The notes: generated by a model from the sequence alone, not told the origin. Shown: positions 11,521 through 23,568, counted from the first letter of the stretch. The stretch: 64,000 nt of DNA from Siphonodentalium dalli (GCA_032622095.1 CP136064.1:255485863-255549862); one strand, 5' to 3'. Numbers and translations are program-made.

Positions 11521-12211
11521 GATCCTTGTTCATGGTTTGCGCCAATTCATTTAGGTCGTGGTGCTCGTTAGTAATGCAAGTGTCGTCAGCGTACATTCTC
11601 GTAACAGAACAGATGTTGTCTGCTAAATCATTGATGTAAACCAAACATATAAAAGGGCCTAGGATATAGCCTTGTGGCACGCCCGCTGGGATGATCTCAT
11701 AGCTAGAAAAGCTGTAATTAACTAATACGCGCTGCTGTCGGTTATTTAAATAGTCTCCTAGCCATTTCAAAGATTTACCACGAACTCCATAACTTGAAAG
11801 TTTATGTATTAGTCCCCTGTGCCAAACTCTCTCGAATGCCTTTGATATATCACAGAAAATAGAACATGTATACAGTCCATTGTCGAGAGATTGACACAGG
11901 TGATTGTATAGATCTATGAGTTGATGAGTAGTTCTTTGCCCTGGCATGAAACCCGATTGACGTAAGAATAGTAGTTCGTTTTTTTTAAAGAAATCCCTGA
12001 TCTGTTTTAATACAACTTTCTCAAATATTTTTCCCAAGCAGGGTAGAAGGGAAATAGGACGATAGTTCTTGCTATCAGCGGGGTCGTCTTTTTTAAAGAT
12101 GGGGACAACATTAGCCTTTTTCCATACAGATGGAAATGTCATGCTATCAAGAGATTTTCTGAAGATTAAAACTAATGGACGAGCAATTGATTCTGCGGTA
12201 GCTAGGAGCAT
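11489..12211 (-). pseudogene. LINE reverse transcriptase palm domain
   Basis: The 240-residue frame contains NYRPISLLPCLGKIFEK (residues 49-65), QSGFMPGQRTTHQLID, motif A CDISKAFERVWH with catalytic D121, AGVPQGYILGP and motif C YADD at 207-210. The catalytic aspartates are kept, but the second Asp usual in SKAFD is Glu here. The family is APE-type non-LTR RT, CR1/Jockey-like. It is joined to the linker frame upstream by a frameshift at about 12202-12211, so as it stands it could not be made as part of one polyprotein. Confidence 0.9.
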
Positions 12212-13077
12212 TTTTTTGCACTAATTCCATCGTAGCCATGGGTTTTGTTTAATTTAAGTGATTTAATTGCCAAAATTATTTCATCTTCGGTGAACTCAAA
12301 GTCCTCCATCGTGTTGTTACAACGAGAATTGAACACAGGTAAACTGTGGTTTGATTCGTTTATTGATGAGTTAGAAATGAAGCTCTGGTTTAATATGTTA
12401 GCCTTGTCAAGATCATCAGTCGCGTACACGGTTCCATTTACGTTTATGGTATTTATATGGGCATTCGAGCAGTATAGGGGTGGAACATTCGTTGTTTTCT
12501 TTTTACATAGTAGGTAATTCATTAGTTGCCAGAATTCGCGGGGAGATGATGATTCTTTCATGCGGTCTTCCAATTTTTCATCAAATTTCGATTTCGCGAA
12601 CTTTTTCATGTTATTTACTTTATTTCGACATTGCTTATATTTTTGCCATGTGTTGGGATTATTATTTTTTATGGCTTTGGTACGTAGCCTTTCACGTTTG
12701 CGAATTTCTCTTCGGATTTCTGAGTTAAACCAGATTTTATCCTTGGGCCGAACCGTAACAGTGGATTGGGGAATTGTATCGTTCATTACTGACATAAATT
12801 TATTTTGGAAAAGTATGGTAGCTGAATCGGTGTCGAGGCACTTAAGGAGATCGTCCCAGTTTGTGTTACCGAGTATTTCGTTGGCTTTTTCAACATTTGC
12901 TCTGGAGTAGTTCCATACTACTCTCTGGAACGAAATTACTTGTGAATAATCATAAGCTAGTGACACATATACACCTAAGTGGTCAGAGACTCCCGGGTTT
13001 ATTACTTCAGCTTCTAGTACACGAAGGGAATTGCCGATAATAATTGGGTCTAATAATGTACTCGATGATTTTGCCAC
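12202..13077 (-). pseudogene. LINE endonuclease C-terminus and linker
   Basis: The 291-residue frame opens with LLDPIIIGNSL and GVSDHLGVYVSL; SDH is the last catalytic block of an APE endonuclease. It continues through the linker: KIWFNSEIRREIRKRERLRT, YKQCRNKVNNMKKFAKSKF and REFWQLMNYLL. It closes with AIKSLKLNKTHGYDGIS, the entry to RT. It is separated from the endonuclease N-terminus by a stop codon near 13126 and about 50 bases of shifted frame. Plus-strand frames over this region are antisense shadows. Confidence 0.88.
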
Positions 13078-13125
13078 TCTTGTAGGGGAAGTTATAACGT
13101 TTTTGATGCTATATCGGTCTATTAT

Positions 13126-13599
13126 TTACTTCAACTTCGATGAATTGTCTAGAAGGTTGGAATTGTAGTCACCCGTGATAATAATATTTTCGGTTATATC
13201 AAGTGCGTCTGATATCGATGATTCTAAGTACACCCAATAGTTTGGATCACAGAACTGGTCTGATCTATATGACATTCCCAGTAGGATATGACTTTTCTTA
13301 GAGAATATTTCAAACGATAATATTGATGAGTCAAATTCTAGTTCATATCTACGCCTATATATGATGTGTGTCGCGAACATTACACATATTCCTCCACCGC
13401 GAGAGTCGCGATCCTTTCGAACAGGATCTTGGTAACCAGGAATTTTTATTTTTTCTGAAGAGAAAGATGGGTCCAGGTGAGTTTCGCTGAAACACAGAAC
13501 ATCGAAATCATTGATCATATGAACAATTTTTTCTAGTTTATTTCGAATACTTCTGATATTATACTGGAAAATTGAAATTGTGTGATTGATTTGATTCAT
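13126..13599 (-). pseudogene. LINE APE endonuclease N-terminal part
   Basis: Reads SIFQYNIRSIRNKLEKI, VLCFSETHLD, RDSRGGGICVMF and ITGDYNSNLLD, which are the N-x-R, SETH, GGG and GD(Y/F)N blocks of the exonuclease-endonuclease-phosphatase fold. The protein would nick target DNA for target-primed reverse transcription. The ATG at 13599 lies just after the 2A-like motif, and the frame is continuous with the leader upstream except for stops. A stop at 13126 cuts the domain before the SDH block. Confidence 0.88.
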
Positions 13600-13983
13600 G
13601 GCAGGTCCGGGGTTAATCTAAATGTCACCTGATAGTATCAAGATGAGAAAGGTTGAAATGAATAATAATTTAAAATTTTGTGTCTGGAAACTATATTTCA
13701 GAGTTTCGCCGTTAGCCGCAAGGATCTTGGGTGTCTTCTTCTTCGAGTCAAAAAGTCCAATTGTGCTCTATACTGCTGTATCGAACAGGTCATTATATTT
13801 TAGTCGGTGATTCGAAATGAGTAATGAGCAGCACATGGGCTTCGTGACTGGAGAAGAGGAGATTGTGTTTGTCAATTTCAACGTTGGCACCTGACACTTA
13901 GACTTTGCACAGTTGTGAGACAGACAGTGTATCGGAGCTGTATGTGTGAATATGTTTTGGAACCTCTGATATGTACAAAACAT
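13600..13983 (-). pseudogene. LINE leader frame with nonsense-broken 2A-like motif
   Basis: The same frame as the endonuclease extends upstream. Just before the endonuclease Met it reads a hydrophobic stretch, FKLLFISTFLILILSGDI, then a TAG stop, then INPGPAM (about 13600-13634). Hydrophobic residues followed by G-D-I-x-x-NPGP form a 2A-like ribosome-skipping signal, known from several CR1-clade retrotransposons. Here the stop occupies the position that is usually Glu. A second stop lies near 13768, and farther 5' the frame is open to 13983 without recognisable domains. Confidence 0.75.
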
Positions 13984-14279
13984 GGAAACATGAAAGGTTA
14001 TAACTACACATATATGTAAATGAAAATAACAAGTGTGTGGTGATAGTTATGGTGCAGGATGGTGCGATTGCGGTGAGGTTCTATCATTTTTCGACTGAAG
14101 TGTGATTTTGTTTTTGTTTGGGACGGGGATGATAGACAGGATGTACGGTCCGGACCTTAAGTTTCTGAGTGAAAATGAATTTTAATCGGATTATAATTTG
14201 TAGAATGAATGCTTTAATGAACTCAATCGTGAGTTAACACGCATTATATAGAGTTGACAAACATATTTACACTATTTAC

Positions 14280-14480
14280 ATATAATATAATACATTATCA
14301 CCATCATCGTCACCATTATCATCACCATTATTATTATTATCATCATCATCATCTTCATCGTCGTCATCGCCATCACCATCAACAACAACAACAACAACAA
14401 CAACACCATCATTAACAATAACAGCACTGGTCATATACATCATATTAATTATCATCATCGTTATTTCGCATCGACGACTC
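14280..14480. repeat. trinucleotide microsatellite (CAT/CAA/ATT)
   Basis: Mixed runs of ATC, ATT, CAC and ACA triplets, including a clean (CAA)n run near 14380-14403. The Asp/Val-rich translation is a simple-repeat artefact. Confidence 0.9.
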
Positions 14481-15924
14481 ACTACTATTCGATCTTACTC
14501 AGTCCTATCTTAGTCACAATGCCTAAGCCTTTCTGGATTTCTGGATTGTGGGACGCTAATAGTATTAAGATATAATAAGGCTCGCTCAGATCCGGACCTA
14601 GTAAGGTTTATACCTGGGTATATGGTTGTAATGACACAATTTAGTTATGATATCGTGAAATATCGTGAGGCAAATATCAGTTTATCTTTATTGCGCATAT
14701 TACATGTAGTCTTACGATTGTGCATATATGGGCGACCTTGCTTGAGATCTACGCGTACGTTCATTTGGGCCCGTAGCCAGTAGGCCTATATGGTCTAGTT
14801 ATACATACATGTATTATCTTAATATAAAGAGTAATAAGGTTCATATGAGCGTAGTTGATATTTTTCCGCATTTAAATCAAATTAAGTGGACCGCGGTTCC
14901 CAAAAGATGTTCGATATATGTAATTTTTGTCTCTACGGGTTGTCATACATTTCTTCAATATTCTGTATTCATATCATTCAGGCGTGACGTAGTTTGCTTT
15001 CTCTTCGGCAACATGCTTTTTCGGATTGCTTGCAACAAAAACCTGGAAATGTGTGTAATTAGTTTGCGCTTTGCATGCATAACATATATTGACAGGTACT
15101 GGTGGTTTTATTATTTGTAACATGTGTTTGTCCTGTTTTAATTGGTCGTTTGTTTGAAATGGTACAGAATTTTTAAAAACAACCGGCAGAGTTTTCACGT
15201 GATGTTGATTTTTGAGGACAATGTAATTAGGTCATGCTAATTTACTGTTTCGCTCAATGGCTTTGCCAGACAAGTTTTGAGTGACATGTGCGCTGCAATA
15301 GTAATTAGATACAATTTCTGAAGTACACTGATAATATATTATTGCTCGTCTGTGTCATTTGTGGAGCTTTGGTTTATTGAAGCAAATATGATATTAAATT
15401 AATATAAAAGCAAAAAATCTTGGAAATTTATAAATCATGTGCTATTCCTTTGCTCAGACTCCTACTTAAACTAATTACTTATCATTTGTGGTAAAAAGTA
15501 CAAACTAAAAGAAAAAGTACTAGTGTATGTTATATCATAGACTGCAGTGCATATATCTGGGACTGGGGAAGTGAAGTCGTCAACTTGCATGTTGAAGTAA
15601 TTTAGTATATATAATAATACTTAGGTATTTTTGCATTGAAATTATATATCAGTAGATACATGTAGGTGAGTAGGTGGACAGGCATGTGTATACTTGGTCA
15701 TCTAGATTGTCCCCTGTGAATTTCTATAGAACACAGACAGACAGACATTCGAAAATGTAGATAAAATATATAGATATATATATATGGCCTATATGAATAG
15801 TTTGTGATATTACCATATGATAAGTTAGGTGCCTTATGATTAACAATGTCACGTTTGGAATGGAATGTTGCCATGGGATTTGAGATTGACGGATGTGGGA
15901 GTTACATGTAAATATTGAGCCTAT
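14481..15924. other. no gene recognised
   Basis: No supportable gene. The minus strand has an acceptor-like ACACATTTCCAG near 15043-15054 followed by a short basic or Tyr-containing open frame. I could not choose a frame or find a partner exon, so it is not called. Confidence 0.4.
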
Positions 15925-16320
15925 TTAGGCACAGTACATGTGGGTAAGTGGCGATATTTGTGCGTGGGCGTGTAATGCACGTTACATGTATGTAATACAG
16001 GCTTCTATTAGTCCTGAACATATGGATTTCTCCTGCATGATTTGTACATGCATAGCATTATACTTGTGGGTAAGAGGCTATATTCGTGTGTGGGTGGGTG
16101 GACGTATTGCAAGTTACATGTATGTTGTGGTGGGCTTCTATTAGTCCTAAACATGTATGTGGAATTTCTCCTGCACGATTTGTACATGCATAGCATTATA
16201 CTTGTGGGTAAGCGGCGATATTCGTGGGTGGGGTGGATGTATTGCAAGTTACATGTATGTTATGGCGGGCTTCTATTAGTCCTTTACATGTATCTGGGAT
16301 TTCTATGCACGATTGTGTGT
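15925..16320. repeat. tandem repeat, about 130-bp unit, three copies
   Basis: Units begin near 15940, 16076 and 16204 with GTGGGTAAG(T/A)GGC and share GTTACATGTATGT, GGCTTCTATTAGTCCT and TTTCTCCTGCA, so periods are 136 and 128 bases. Open frames on both strands across the array are repeat artefacts. Confidence 0.8.
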
Positions 16321-17555
16321 AGTCGGGCGCCGTGTGCAGGTGCTGAGTACAGGAAGCGTGTCGAATAGTTATGTGAAATGCATCTATTGAGGTATATGCT
16401 TATTGGTATGCGTCATGCACATATGTTAGCAGATCGCTAAGTTGGTATTATGATATATTTTTGGTGTCGTAATCTTTTATAGTTGTTTTACTTAGATATA
16501 AATAATTTGGGAATATTTTTGCCAAATAATTTTGAATAATTTTTGTGAGGGATATTAGCGGGCGGTATGACATTCTATTCCTGTATTGGTTTGTATTCGT
16601 ATTTCCTTTTATGTGTATTTATGGGTTTTTTATTTGTTGTGAGCGCAAGTTCGTATCTCACCTGTACTATACGTGTTAGTTAGATGGGAATGATTAGGTC
16701 CAGTCTTGAAAAACACCATTCTACTTTTCCCGATACGATGTTCACGTGTGTACTTGCTATCGTAGCGTATCGTTTATTTTTAAACCTAAAATAAGTAGTG
16801 ATTTCGGATGGTGAATTTATGTTACACGAGTGGGGATGGGGTAATGTTATTCATATGTTTTGTGAGTTATAATTTGGGTAGACACGGGAATGTAAATGCA
16901 TGTAAATATTTGTTGTTATTGTTTTGTGAGATAATAATGAGTGCTTTATGAAATTGCTAAATAACTGAGAATTAACCGAACAATGGAGTTAGATTTTAAG
17001 TTGATAAAAAGTGCTTTATGAAATTGCCAATGATAACAATCGATATATTGTTATCTTATAATGAACAATTGCTGATAAATAAGGCTAAATCTTATAGTTT
17101 GTTAGTGACAATAATCAGAAGATTGTAGTATTTTGATGAATAATTAAAGGGTTGAATTTCGTAGGTGGTCCACGCTTGGTTAATCTGTGTTAATCCATTA
17201 GAGTCAGTGTATGATGGGATTAGCAATAAAGCAATTATTTATGTAGCACTGTTTTATACACACTGATCTGTATACGTGTGTGGTTGTTTCATTGTCCATA
17301 GCTAGTGATGTAGTATTGATTTAAATAAAGAGCGTTTAAATATTGGGTAAATTTGATTGGTTTGGGATAGATGGATGGCTGTTCTGCAGGGCATATATTT
17401 CATCTGATTTTGCGAGAATCCAAACATACTTTTTCGCGAGAATCCAGGGTAATTTGCGAGAATATTTACGATAATTTAGATTTGGATTTTATTTGGAATT
17501 ATTTTTATTTTAAGTTGCTTGTTATATTGTGTATTGTCCTGAACTACATATAACA
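16321..17555. other. no gene recognised
   Basis: AT-rich. A short internal duplication of TGCTTTATGAAATTGC occurs near 16940 and 17010, and TTGCGAGAAT recurs near 17410-17460. I see no gene. Confidence 0.4.
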
Positions 17556-17558
17556 TGA

Positions 17559-18300
17559 TTATGTTTCATGTGGGCTGGTTAATTTAAAGTCGATGTCTGT
17601 GGTTATATCATATATATCATATGACTGTGTTGCAGAATCATATAATCCTGTCATTCTTTCCGTTAAGGAATGATTAATTGATTTTGGTTTGCTATCGGAT
17701 CTTAATTTGTTTTTTGGTTTGGGGTCAGAGGGTTTTTGTAATGTATCAGTATAATGTTTATTGATGGGTGATTTATATATATTTATTATCCGTTGTAGCA
17801 TTGTACACGTCATATAATTGTGTTGCGTCATCTTATGATGTGTAATCTAAAAGCTTTGATTTCCCATTATCTTGGGTAATTATAGAGTAATGGTTATTTG
17901 TTTCTTGTGATTTGGTTGCGTTATCGCTCGCTGCATCATAGATTGGATCATATTCAGATGTGCGGGTATTTACTGTTGGTGTGACGTCACTGTTCAGCCT
18001 TTTGCTATAAGGGGTATCTAACATGTGGTCGTTTTGTGCAAATTCTGATATTTGTGTTACGTCATATTCAGTAGATGTTTTATAATCAGAGCTTGATGAA
18101 TTATTTTCAGTTGGTTTATTATAGTGCTTTGATGCTATTAGTCTATTAGTTAATTCGGATTTTGGGATATGTGGTTCATTGTCCGAGCTTTGAACGGATA
18201 AGTCAGGCTTGTCTGATTGCGTCCTGTTGTGGAGCACTGTCCATTTCGTCACTCGATGATGTTAGATCTGATTTATTTGATGAGCTTGGAGGAAATGCGA
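17559..18300 (-). pseudogene. tyrosine-motif-rich reading frames, unrecognised
   Basis: On the minus strand, 17833-18252 and 17559-17831 hold hydrophilic Ser/Thr/Asp/Asn-rich frames with repeated Tyr motifs: STEYDV, SEYDPIYDAASDNAT, after a stop DDATQLYDVYNATTDN, and GLYDSATQSYDIYDITTD. A further piece in another frame (about 18240-18300) is equally Ser-rich (KSDLTSSSDEMD). The first frame opens with GTG, not ATG. The composition resembles an intracellular tail with phosphotyrosine-type sites, and the motif seems to have been duplicated. Stops and frame changes mean it is decayed, spliced, or not coding. I do not recognise a family. Confidence 0.3.
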
Positions 18301-21100
18301 ATCGATTTCATGTTTTATTTTTGAGGTGTCCAGGGGTGCTATTCACCAAGCGAGACTATTTTATAAACCAGGTAGTTTATTTGGTAGCGGCTGAACGCAA
18401 AGGTATCTTTGCTTTAGCGCAAACGACACACGCTGTCGATGGTGTGATTGATCCAATCTATCAGATTTGTCACTTGTCAATTGACTAATTCATGTACACT
18501 CACCGGCCATAATCGGCATGTATAGCGGTATAATGTTTTGGTATAATTGTGTGGAGACTCATGCTGGCGTTTTTACATCTGCAGAATGAGTTTCAATGAT
18601 ATTAATGAGGTGTTTTAATTAGCACAGTGTGAAAATGAAGAGCCGAGAAGATAACGTATCAGAAGAATTTAGTTTGTGTTTTGGTTCTGTTTGGATATTT
18701 CCTTGCCATTTCCAAAGAACTATCTTTCCATGCATCATTTTTCCGGCGCTGGTGAATGGTGCCGGTTTCTTTATACTTTAATATTTTGATTCTTCTCTCC
18801 ACAATGCCCAAAAATGTTTTACGCTCGTCGGCAGTGGGGGGGGGGGGGGGTTCTGGAAACTGCGTAAAATTAAGACTCAAGCAATAACATGCTTAATCGG
18901 TAAAGCACAGGTCCGAAAAACGAAAAATAAACTGTATTTCCAGGTGTTTCATGGTGTTTCCAGTATCTAACAACAATAATAAAGCATTGTGTAGGTACAC
19001 TGTATGTCACAAATTGCACTAGACCGCATTATAGCCTTAATATATCGAGCATGTTTAGTCTGACAGAGAACACTGGCCAGTGTAAATAGTGGTAAACAGG
19101 TCAGGGGTTCTACAATTATTTGTGCATGATCAAAGAACTCTTTAGTCTTATCCACCGGGGTGGGTGGGGAGGGGAATTGTTTTGGTTAGGTATACACATA
19201 GATATATGGTTATTATACCCCCGATATTAGTCGGCGGGTATATAGTTGACGTCTCGAGCCGTCCATGCTGTATGGAATAATGTTGTAAAGTATTTAGATC
19301 CTTCATGTAATGAGAAACAATGGAGAGCCCACATCATTGATAGAATCTGGATCGATATCAAACAAAGCGATGAAAGCATCTATAAATACTTTTGAAATAA
19401 GTTTGAATTAAGCAAATCCCCCTTTGATTGATCATTTTTGGCATTTGCATAGTGTATATAGATGGAAGCAATTTTCATGGTGTGGTCGAGGAGTCATGTG
19501 ATCTGAGGTCAGCAGGGTCCACAGTGAATCAAATTGGCTACGCCAGCTTTTTGTGCAACCCTGTTGGCTCTAGATCTCATGAAACTTGTCCCACTCTGTG
19601 ACATGTCACACTGAATCTGCTTATACTTATCTTATTAATGATTCCATTTATACTCTACAGTCACATCTGGATTCCATTTGCAACCTCATATAACACATAT
19701 ACATATGTTACCTATTCTTACTCTGTTACAATGTTTCATGATTCTAGTGCCAATAAACTTATCTTATCTTATGTCCATACAAACATTTTGTGTTATAACT
19801 CAAGAGTCGGTTGTCATATTTTGATGCTCTATGACATGTGACGGACCAGAAATGGGGAACGAATATGCATAATATCACTGATTGTGAGCACCAATGCCTG
19901 CCAGAGTTATCCATGGGCCCTGTTTATGAAATTAAGTCCGTACAAAGTTTTTGCAATATAAGTTGAAGTGTCGGTTGTCGAATTTTGAAGTGGTTTGGTA
20001 TGGTGATAGACCCGAATGATAGGGGAAGGATGTATGCAGATATTACTGCATATCACAGGTTTCGCCTGTCGATGCATACCAGAGCTACCAACCTGGTTCC
20101 ATCCGTAAACACATTTTGAATTATTATAACTCAACCATGTGTATGTATATTTGTGCACTAGAGTCTGCAGTATAGTCTCAGTCAGATTGTATTCTTGATT
20201 TTAGTTTGAACTTTGTAGACATTGAAGAATGTCATTTCTCAAAGCATCTGAATTCATCACATTATTTCAGTTCATCTATTTGTAAGCGATAACAGTATAC
20301 AAATAGTATTTTAGTTTAGTCTTGTTGAGCAGTATTTAAGCTTCAAGATGAAGTTCGTAAATTCAAGGAGAATAGCGTCGCCTTCAGTTGGGATTGTCTG
20401 AACAATAAACAGTAACGGTCATTCATCATAACCAATTCAGTTTTATTTGGATAAGTGTTGCAAATTAACATTACTTGCAATCATTAAAGATGAGAAATAA
20501 CCAGAAGGAATTAATTTGATTGCATGCCAGAACAAGACAGTATTTCAGACATTAGAAATTTATGAGATACCCTTTTCAATTTCATGTTATGCAACAATCG
20601 GGTTAATGATATCTAGTCATCATTGAGTATTCACCATCTAGTATTTGTGATACAGTTTTTTTTATTTTATTACTTTTATTCGGGTAATACAACTGGGTAA
20701 TATATAATTTTTTTTTAATAAATTACGGTTTTCCACTGTGAAGTGGGACGGGATCCTGTGAAATCCAGAAGGTGGCTAAATCTGAGGCGAGGCTATATAG
20801 TCACTATAGCTGTCTATATAGCCATATGCCAACAAACATGATACTAACATGCTAACAAACAACATTACATGGTCAGTACTTGTAAATTGTTTGAAAAAAA
20901 ACCCATTTTGGAAAACAATTTACAAGCACGATTGTTTCGGCCTCTGGACCACCCACCCCGGCCATATATACGGAATTTGTTTTGTAGACCCCCCATGTCG
21001 TCGGTGGTATATTTTGCCCCACGTAATTGTCATCGGTTGCTCATTGTGGAAATGAACAAACGTGTACTGTTTCACGCAGCATGTTTATGTGACCGATGGT
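18301..21100. other. no gene recognised; minor repeats
   Basis: Contains a run of Gs near 18837-18850. There is an imperfect tandem pair of about 165 bases at roughly 19775-20115, sharing GTCC(A/G)TACAAA, GTCGGTTGTC and ATGCATACCAGAG-like blocks. A GC-bearing foldback-like TTATACCCCCGATATTAGTC is followed by GGCGGGTATA near 19213. No coding signal. A downstream LTR for the gypsy-like element should be here but I could not find one. Confidence 0.4.
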
Positions 21101-21104
21101 CAAT

Positions 21105-21428
21105 CTATGATTGACGCCAATCACCTTGATTGGATAATCCTATACCGCGTGGCGATGTCTTCCCATCGACATGTCCACCGATAGCTTCGCATTGAGCGTC
21201 GCCTCGTAAAACTACATGGACTATATTATAAACCCAGCCGGTGAATAGCACCCCTGGGGTTTTAGGACGTTCCCAGTTAACGGGTGATGGCTTAATATGC
21301 TTGGCATGGGATTTGGTCAATTTCGCTGTGAGGTCATGGGGTAAAATGTATAATAAGGGTCCTGTCTTCTTGAGAATCCCCCAGAAGGGTTCATATTTGT
21401 GGTTTGGTTGATGAATTTTATAACACAC
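21105..21428 (-). pseudogene. gypsy-like integrase C-terminal region
   Basis: Reads YKIHQPNHKYEPFWG, PLLYILPHDLTAKLTKSHA and KHIKP, matching the K-x-x-P-F-W-G, LY and KSHAKHLKP blocks at the end of gypsy integrases. The frame extends upstream into PEFQIGQSV, then meets a stop and a frame change before the core domain at 21474. The residues after KHIKP are not recognisable. Confidence 0.75.
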
Positions 21429-21473
21429 TGATTGGCCGATTTGAAACTCAGGTATAGTTCCATCGCGGTTTCT

Positions 21474-22088
21474 TTAATGGCTCTTTGTGGCAATTTCGAG
21501 AAGATTCTTTGTTTGTATGAATATGATGTGTTGTTGCTCCAATGTTTTCATTAAGAATTGGTAGCCCACATATTTCTCTCTAGGTGTAAGAATTTGATCG
21601 ATACTGATTTGGGGTTCTCGAAAGAATGTAAGGTAAAACCGACTCTGCATACTTACGGAAATGATATGAACATGATTTGAATATAAATTTTCGCTATTTG
21701 CTTGAGTAAGTTTAGACAGGCAGTGCGCAATTGACCGGTGGGATCTTTCAGCACGTCTATTTGAACTGGGACAATAATAACATGTTTTCCTATGTTGAAT
21801 GTGGTAATATTTGCAAAAATCTGTAAATGTGGAACTAATGAACTCAGTTCCGTTATCACTTAGAATTGTTTGACAATAGCCGTATAAAGTGAAATATTCT
21901 GAATTTAGGCATTCCAGAATCATGTTGACCATCTTGTTTGGGATTGCATAAGCTGATACATGAAGAGAAAAATGGTCAATAACGGTTAAAATGGACCCAT
22001 TTGTTGACATAAGTGGCGACAAAAAGTTGGGGACAATAGTATCTATTGCATATGGTTGTATAGACGGATTGGACTGCTCTGTGACCAA
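21474..22088 (-). pseudogene. gypsy-like integrase catalytic core
   Basis: A 204-residue frame with the retroviral-type DDE core: D16 in YAIDTIVP, ILTVIDHFS, D78 in ILSDNGTEF and E114 in NRRAERSH, with the D-to-E spacing of 35 residues typical of DD35E. Upstream on the minus strand (about 22090-22250) a zinc-binding N-terminal region is visible (DGILHYNS, QYHNIGH) but holds two stops. This is the only complete core copy, because the duplication starts at 21857, inside it. Confidence 0.88.
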
Positions 22089-22607
22089 TGTTGTGATATT
22101 GAAAAATTACTTCATCTGCTATTTTGTCTGTTATATATATTCTTTATTTAGGCATATCATTCTATATGGAGTTATAATGCAGAATTCCATCTTTGAGGGT
22201 GAAGGTTTTTGCAATTTTATCTGTGATTCTAGTTGAATTGAAGTTGTTTAATTATCTCGGAAATTGAGTAATCTCCATCACACCATTTCTTGTGCGTCGT
22301 TAATATTATTAATAGTAGGAGTTTGTTCAATGTCGTGTATATCTATCGTGTCCATTACGAGTTGTTTGTGTGTAGAATTTTTTTTCAAAAAATGTTTTTA
22401 CTTTTGCCATTTCGAGGACATTAATTATATTTGCCGGTAATGGCGAATCGCTGTCAGTGCATGATTTGACACGTGGTGTGTATCGGGGTTGATGTGACTA
22501 CAGAAGTCTGCTGTAACATTGTCAGTTCCTTTAATGTATGTAATATGTATGAGGGGTAAGTGATCTGTTTTGATTTCTACTTGTGAACTCGGTAAGTAAA
22601 ATTTAAA

Positions 22608-22832
22608 TTATCTGGCAAAGGTATATATAGCAAGGCCCTCTTTTTCTGTTACTGAATAATTCCTTTGTGACCTATTTAATTTTGTACTGCCGAAAGCAAT
22701 TGATAGTTTAATTTGATTATCAGTAGGGTTTGGTTGATTTTCGTGAGGGTTTGGTGATAAAATACCGCCAATACTGTGGGCCGATGCATCTACTGTGAGA
22801 ATAAATGTTTTGTCTGGATCGGGATAAGCCAA
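22608..22832 (-). pseudogene. gypsy-like RNase H, copy 1
   Basis: Reads AYPDPDKTFILTVDASAHSI (catalytic D15), IAFGSTKLNRSQRNYSVTEK and EGLAIY. These are the TDAS and NYS-TEKE-LA blocks of gypsy RNase H, which degrades the RNA strand of the RNA-DNA hybrid. Only the N-terminal half is open; a frameshift or stop ends it. Confidence 0.85.
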
Positions 22833-23058
22833 TATGGGGGCGTTTGCTAAATTTTGTTAAAGTGTGTCAAATGCGTTTTGGCATTCCACATTTCATGAAA
22901 AATTTGCATATTTTGCGGTTATTTGATCAAAGCCTGGGCTGTCTCAGAAAATTTATGGTTGTATCTCCTAATAATCGTCTAACTTCTTTAACTGTTCTTG
23001 GCGGAGAGAGAGACTTGATAATTAAAACTTTATCAGGATCTGGTGCGGTACCAGTGGC

Positions 23059-23568
23059 TTATATGATATGGCCGAAGAATTTAACTTGTGGTTGGCAGAA
23101 TTTGGATTTTGATAGCTTCAGTATGATACCATATTCCCGTAGTCTATCGAAGAGCATTTTGAGTTGGCGTACATGTAGTTTGGGTTCTGGACTATGACAA
23201 ATTAAATCACCGACCAAGCATTCTACAAATGGTAGGTCTGGTGGCCCATATTCATTTGTTTCAAAAAATACCCACTTGAGGAATGGAACCCCTGAGGCAT
23301 ACTTTGGTATGAAAATAGGCCTTCTGAAGTATTCATGGTAATTATTGGAATATGTTCCGGTTCTACTCCGATATGCATTTGATAAATCAAATATACTGTT
23401 GGTGGTGGAACATTGCAGTTTGCTAGAGATTTCAGTAAATCTTGGCGTACTCCATTTCAAAGGAATAGAGACCTCGTTCAGTTTTCTCAGATCAATTACA
23501 AGTCGATGACTTGGAGTACCATAAGGATTAAAGGTATGCTTCTTAATCAATAATGCTGGAAAATCCAT
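23059..23568 (-). pseudogene. gypsy-like reverse transcriptase, copy 1
   Basis: The 169-residue frame has PALLIKK, HRLVIDLRKLNEVSIPLKW, motif A FDLSNAY (D61), then FVECLVGDLICHSPEPK and MLFDRLREYGIILKLSKSKF, ending FFGHII. The position that is normally YxDD reads LVGD (118-121), so the first of the paired aspartates and the Tyr are lost and polymerase activity is unlikely. The central region between motifs A and C is also poorly conserved. Confidence 0.85.

Larger units (their letters stand above)
10085..13983 (-). mobile_element. near-complete APE-type LINE, CR1/Jockey-like, with 2A-like leader
   Basis: A minus-strand element with, in order, a leader frame ending in a 2A-like NPGP motif, APE endonuclease, linker, reverse transcriptase, C-terminal domain, a Cys/His tail and a 3' end AATAAAATATGTTTAA near 10085-10110. 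It is interrupted by two stops in the leader, a stop after the endonuclease N-terminus, and frameshifts near 12205, 11500 and 10840. The same 3' end motif terminates the plus-strand element at 39.6-43.2 kb, so the two belong to one family. The 5' boundary is not determined. Confidence 0.85.

Noticed and set aside
12245-12910. Plus-strand frames of 82-116 residues
   Set aside because: Antisense to the linker of the LINE, which has the recognisable protein on the minus strand.
14276-14482. Asp/Asn-rich 68-residue frame
   Set aside because: Product of a CAT/CAA microsatellite.
15025-15198. Possible terminal exon with a basic or Tyr-containing tail after an acceptor-like ACACATTTCCAG
   Set aside because: No frame is clearly better, no donor partner is known and no homology is recognised; too weak to call.
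18837-18850. Poly-G/poly-C runs (also near 9064, 35452, 38123, 51067 and 54320) as structured elements
   Set aside because: Simple homopolymers inside repeats, prone to length error; no G-quadruplex pattern beyond the run itself.
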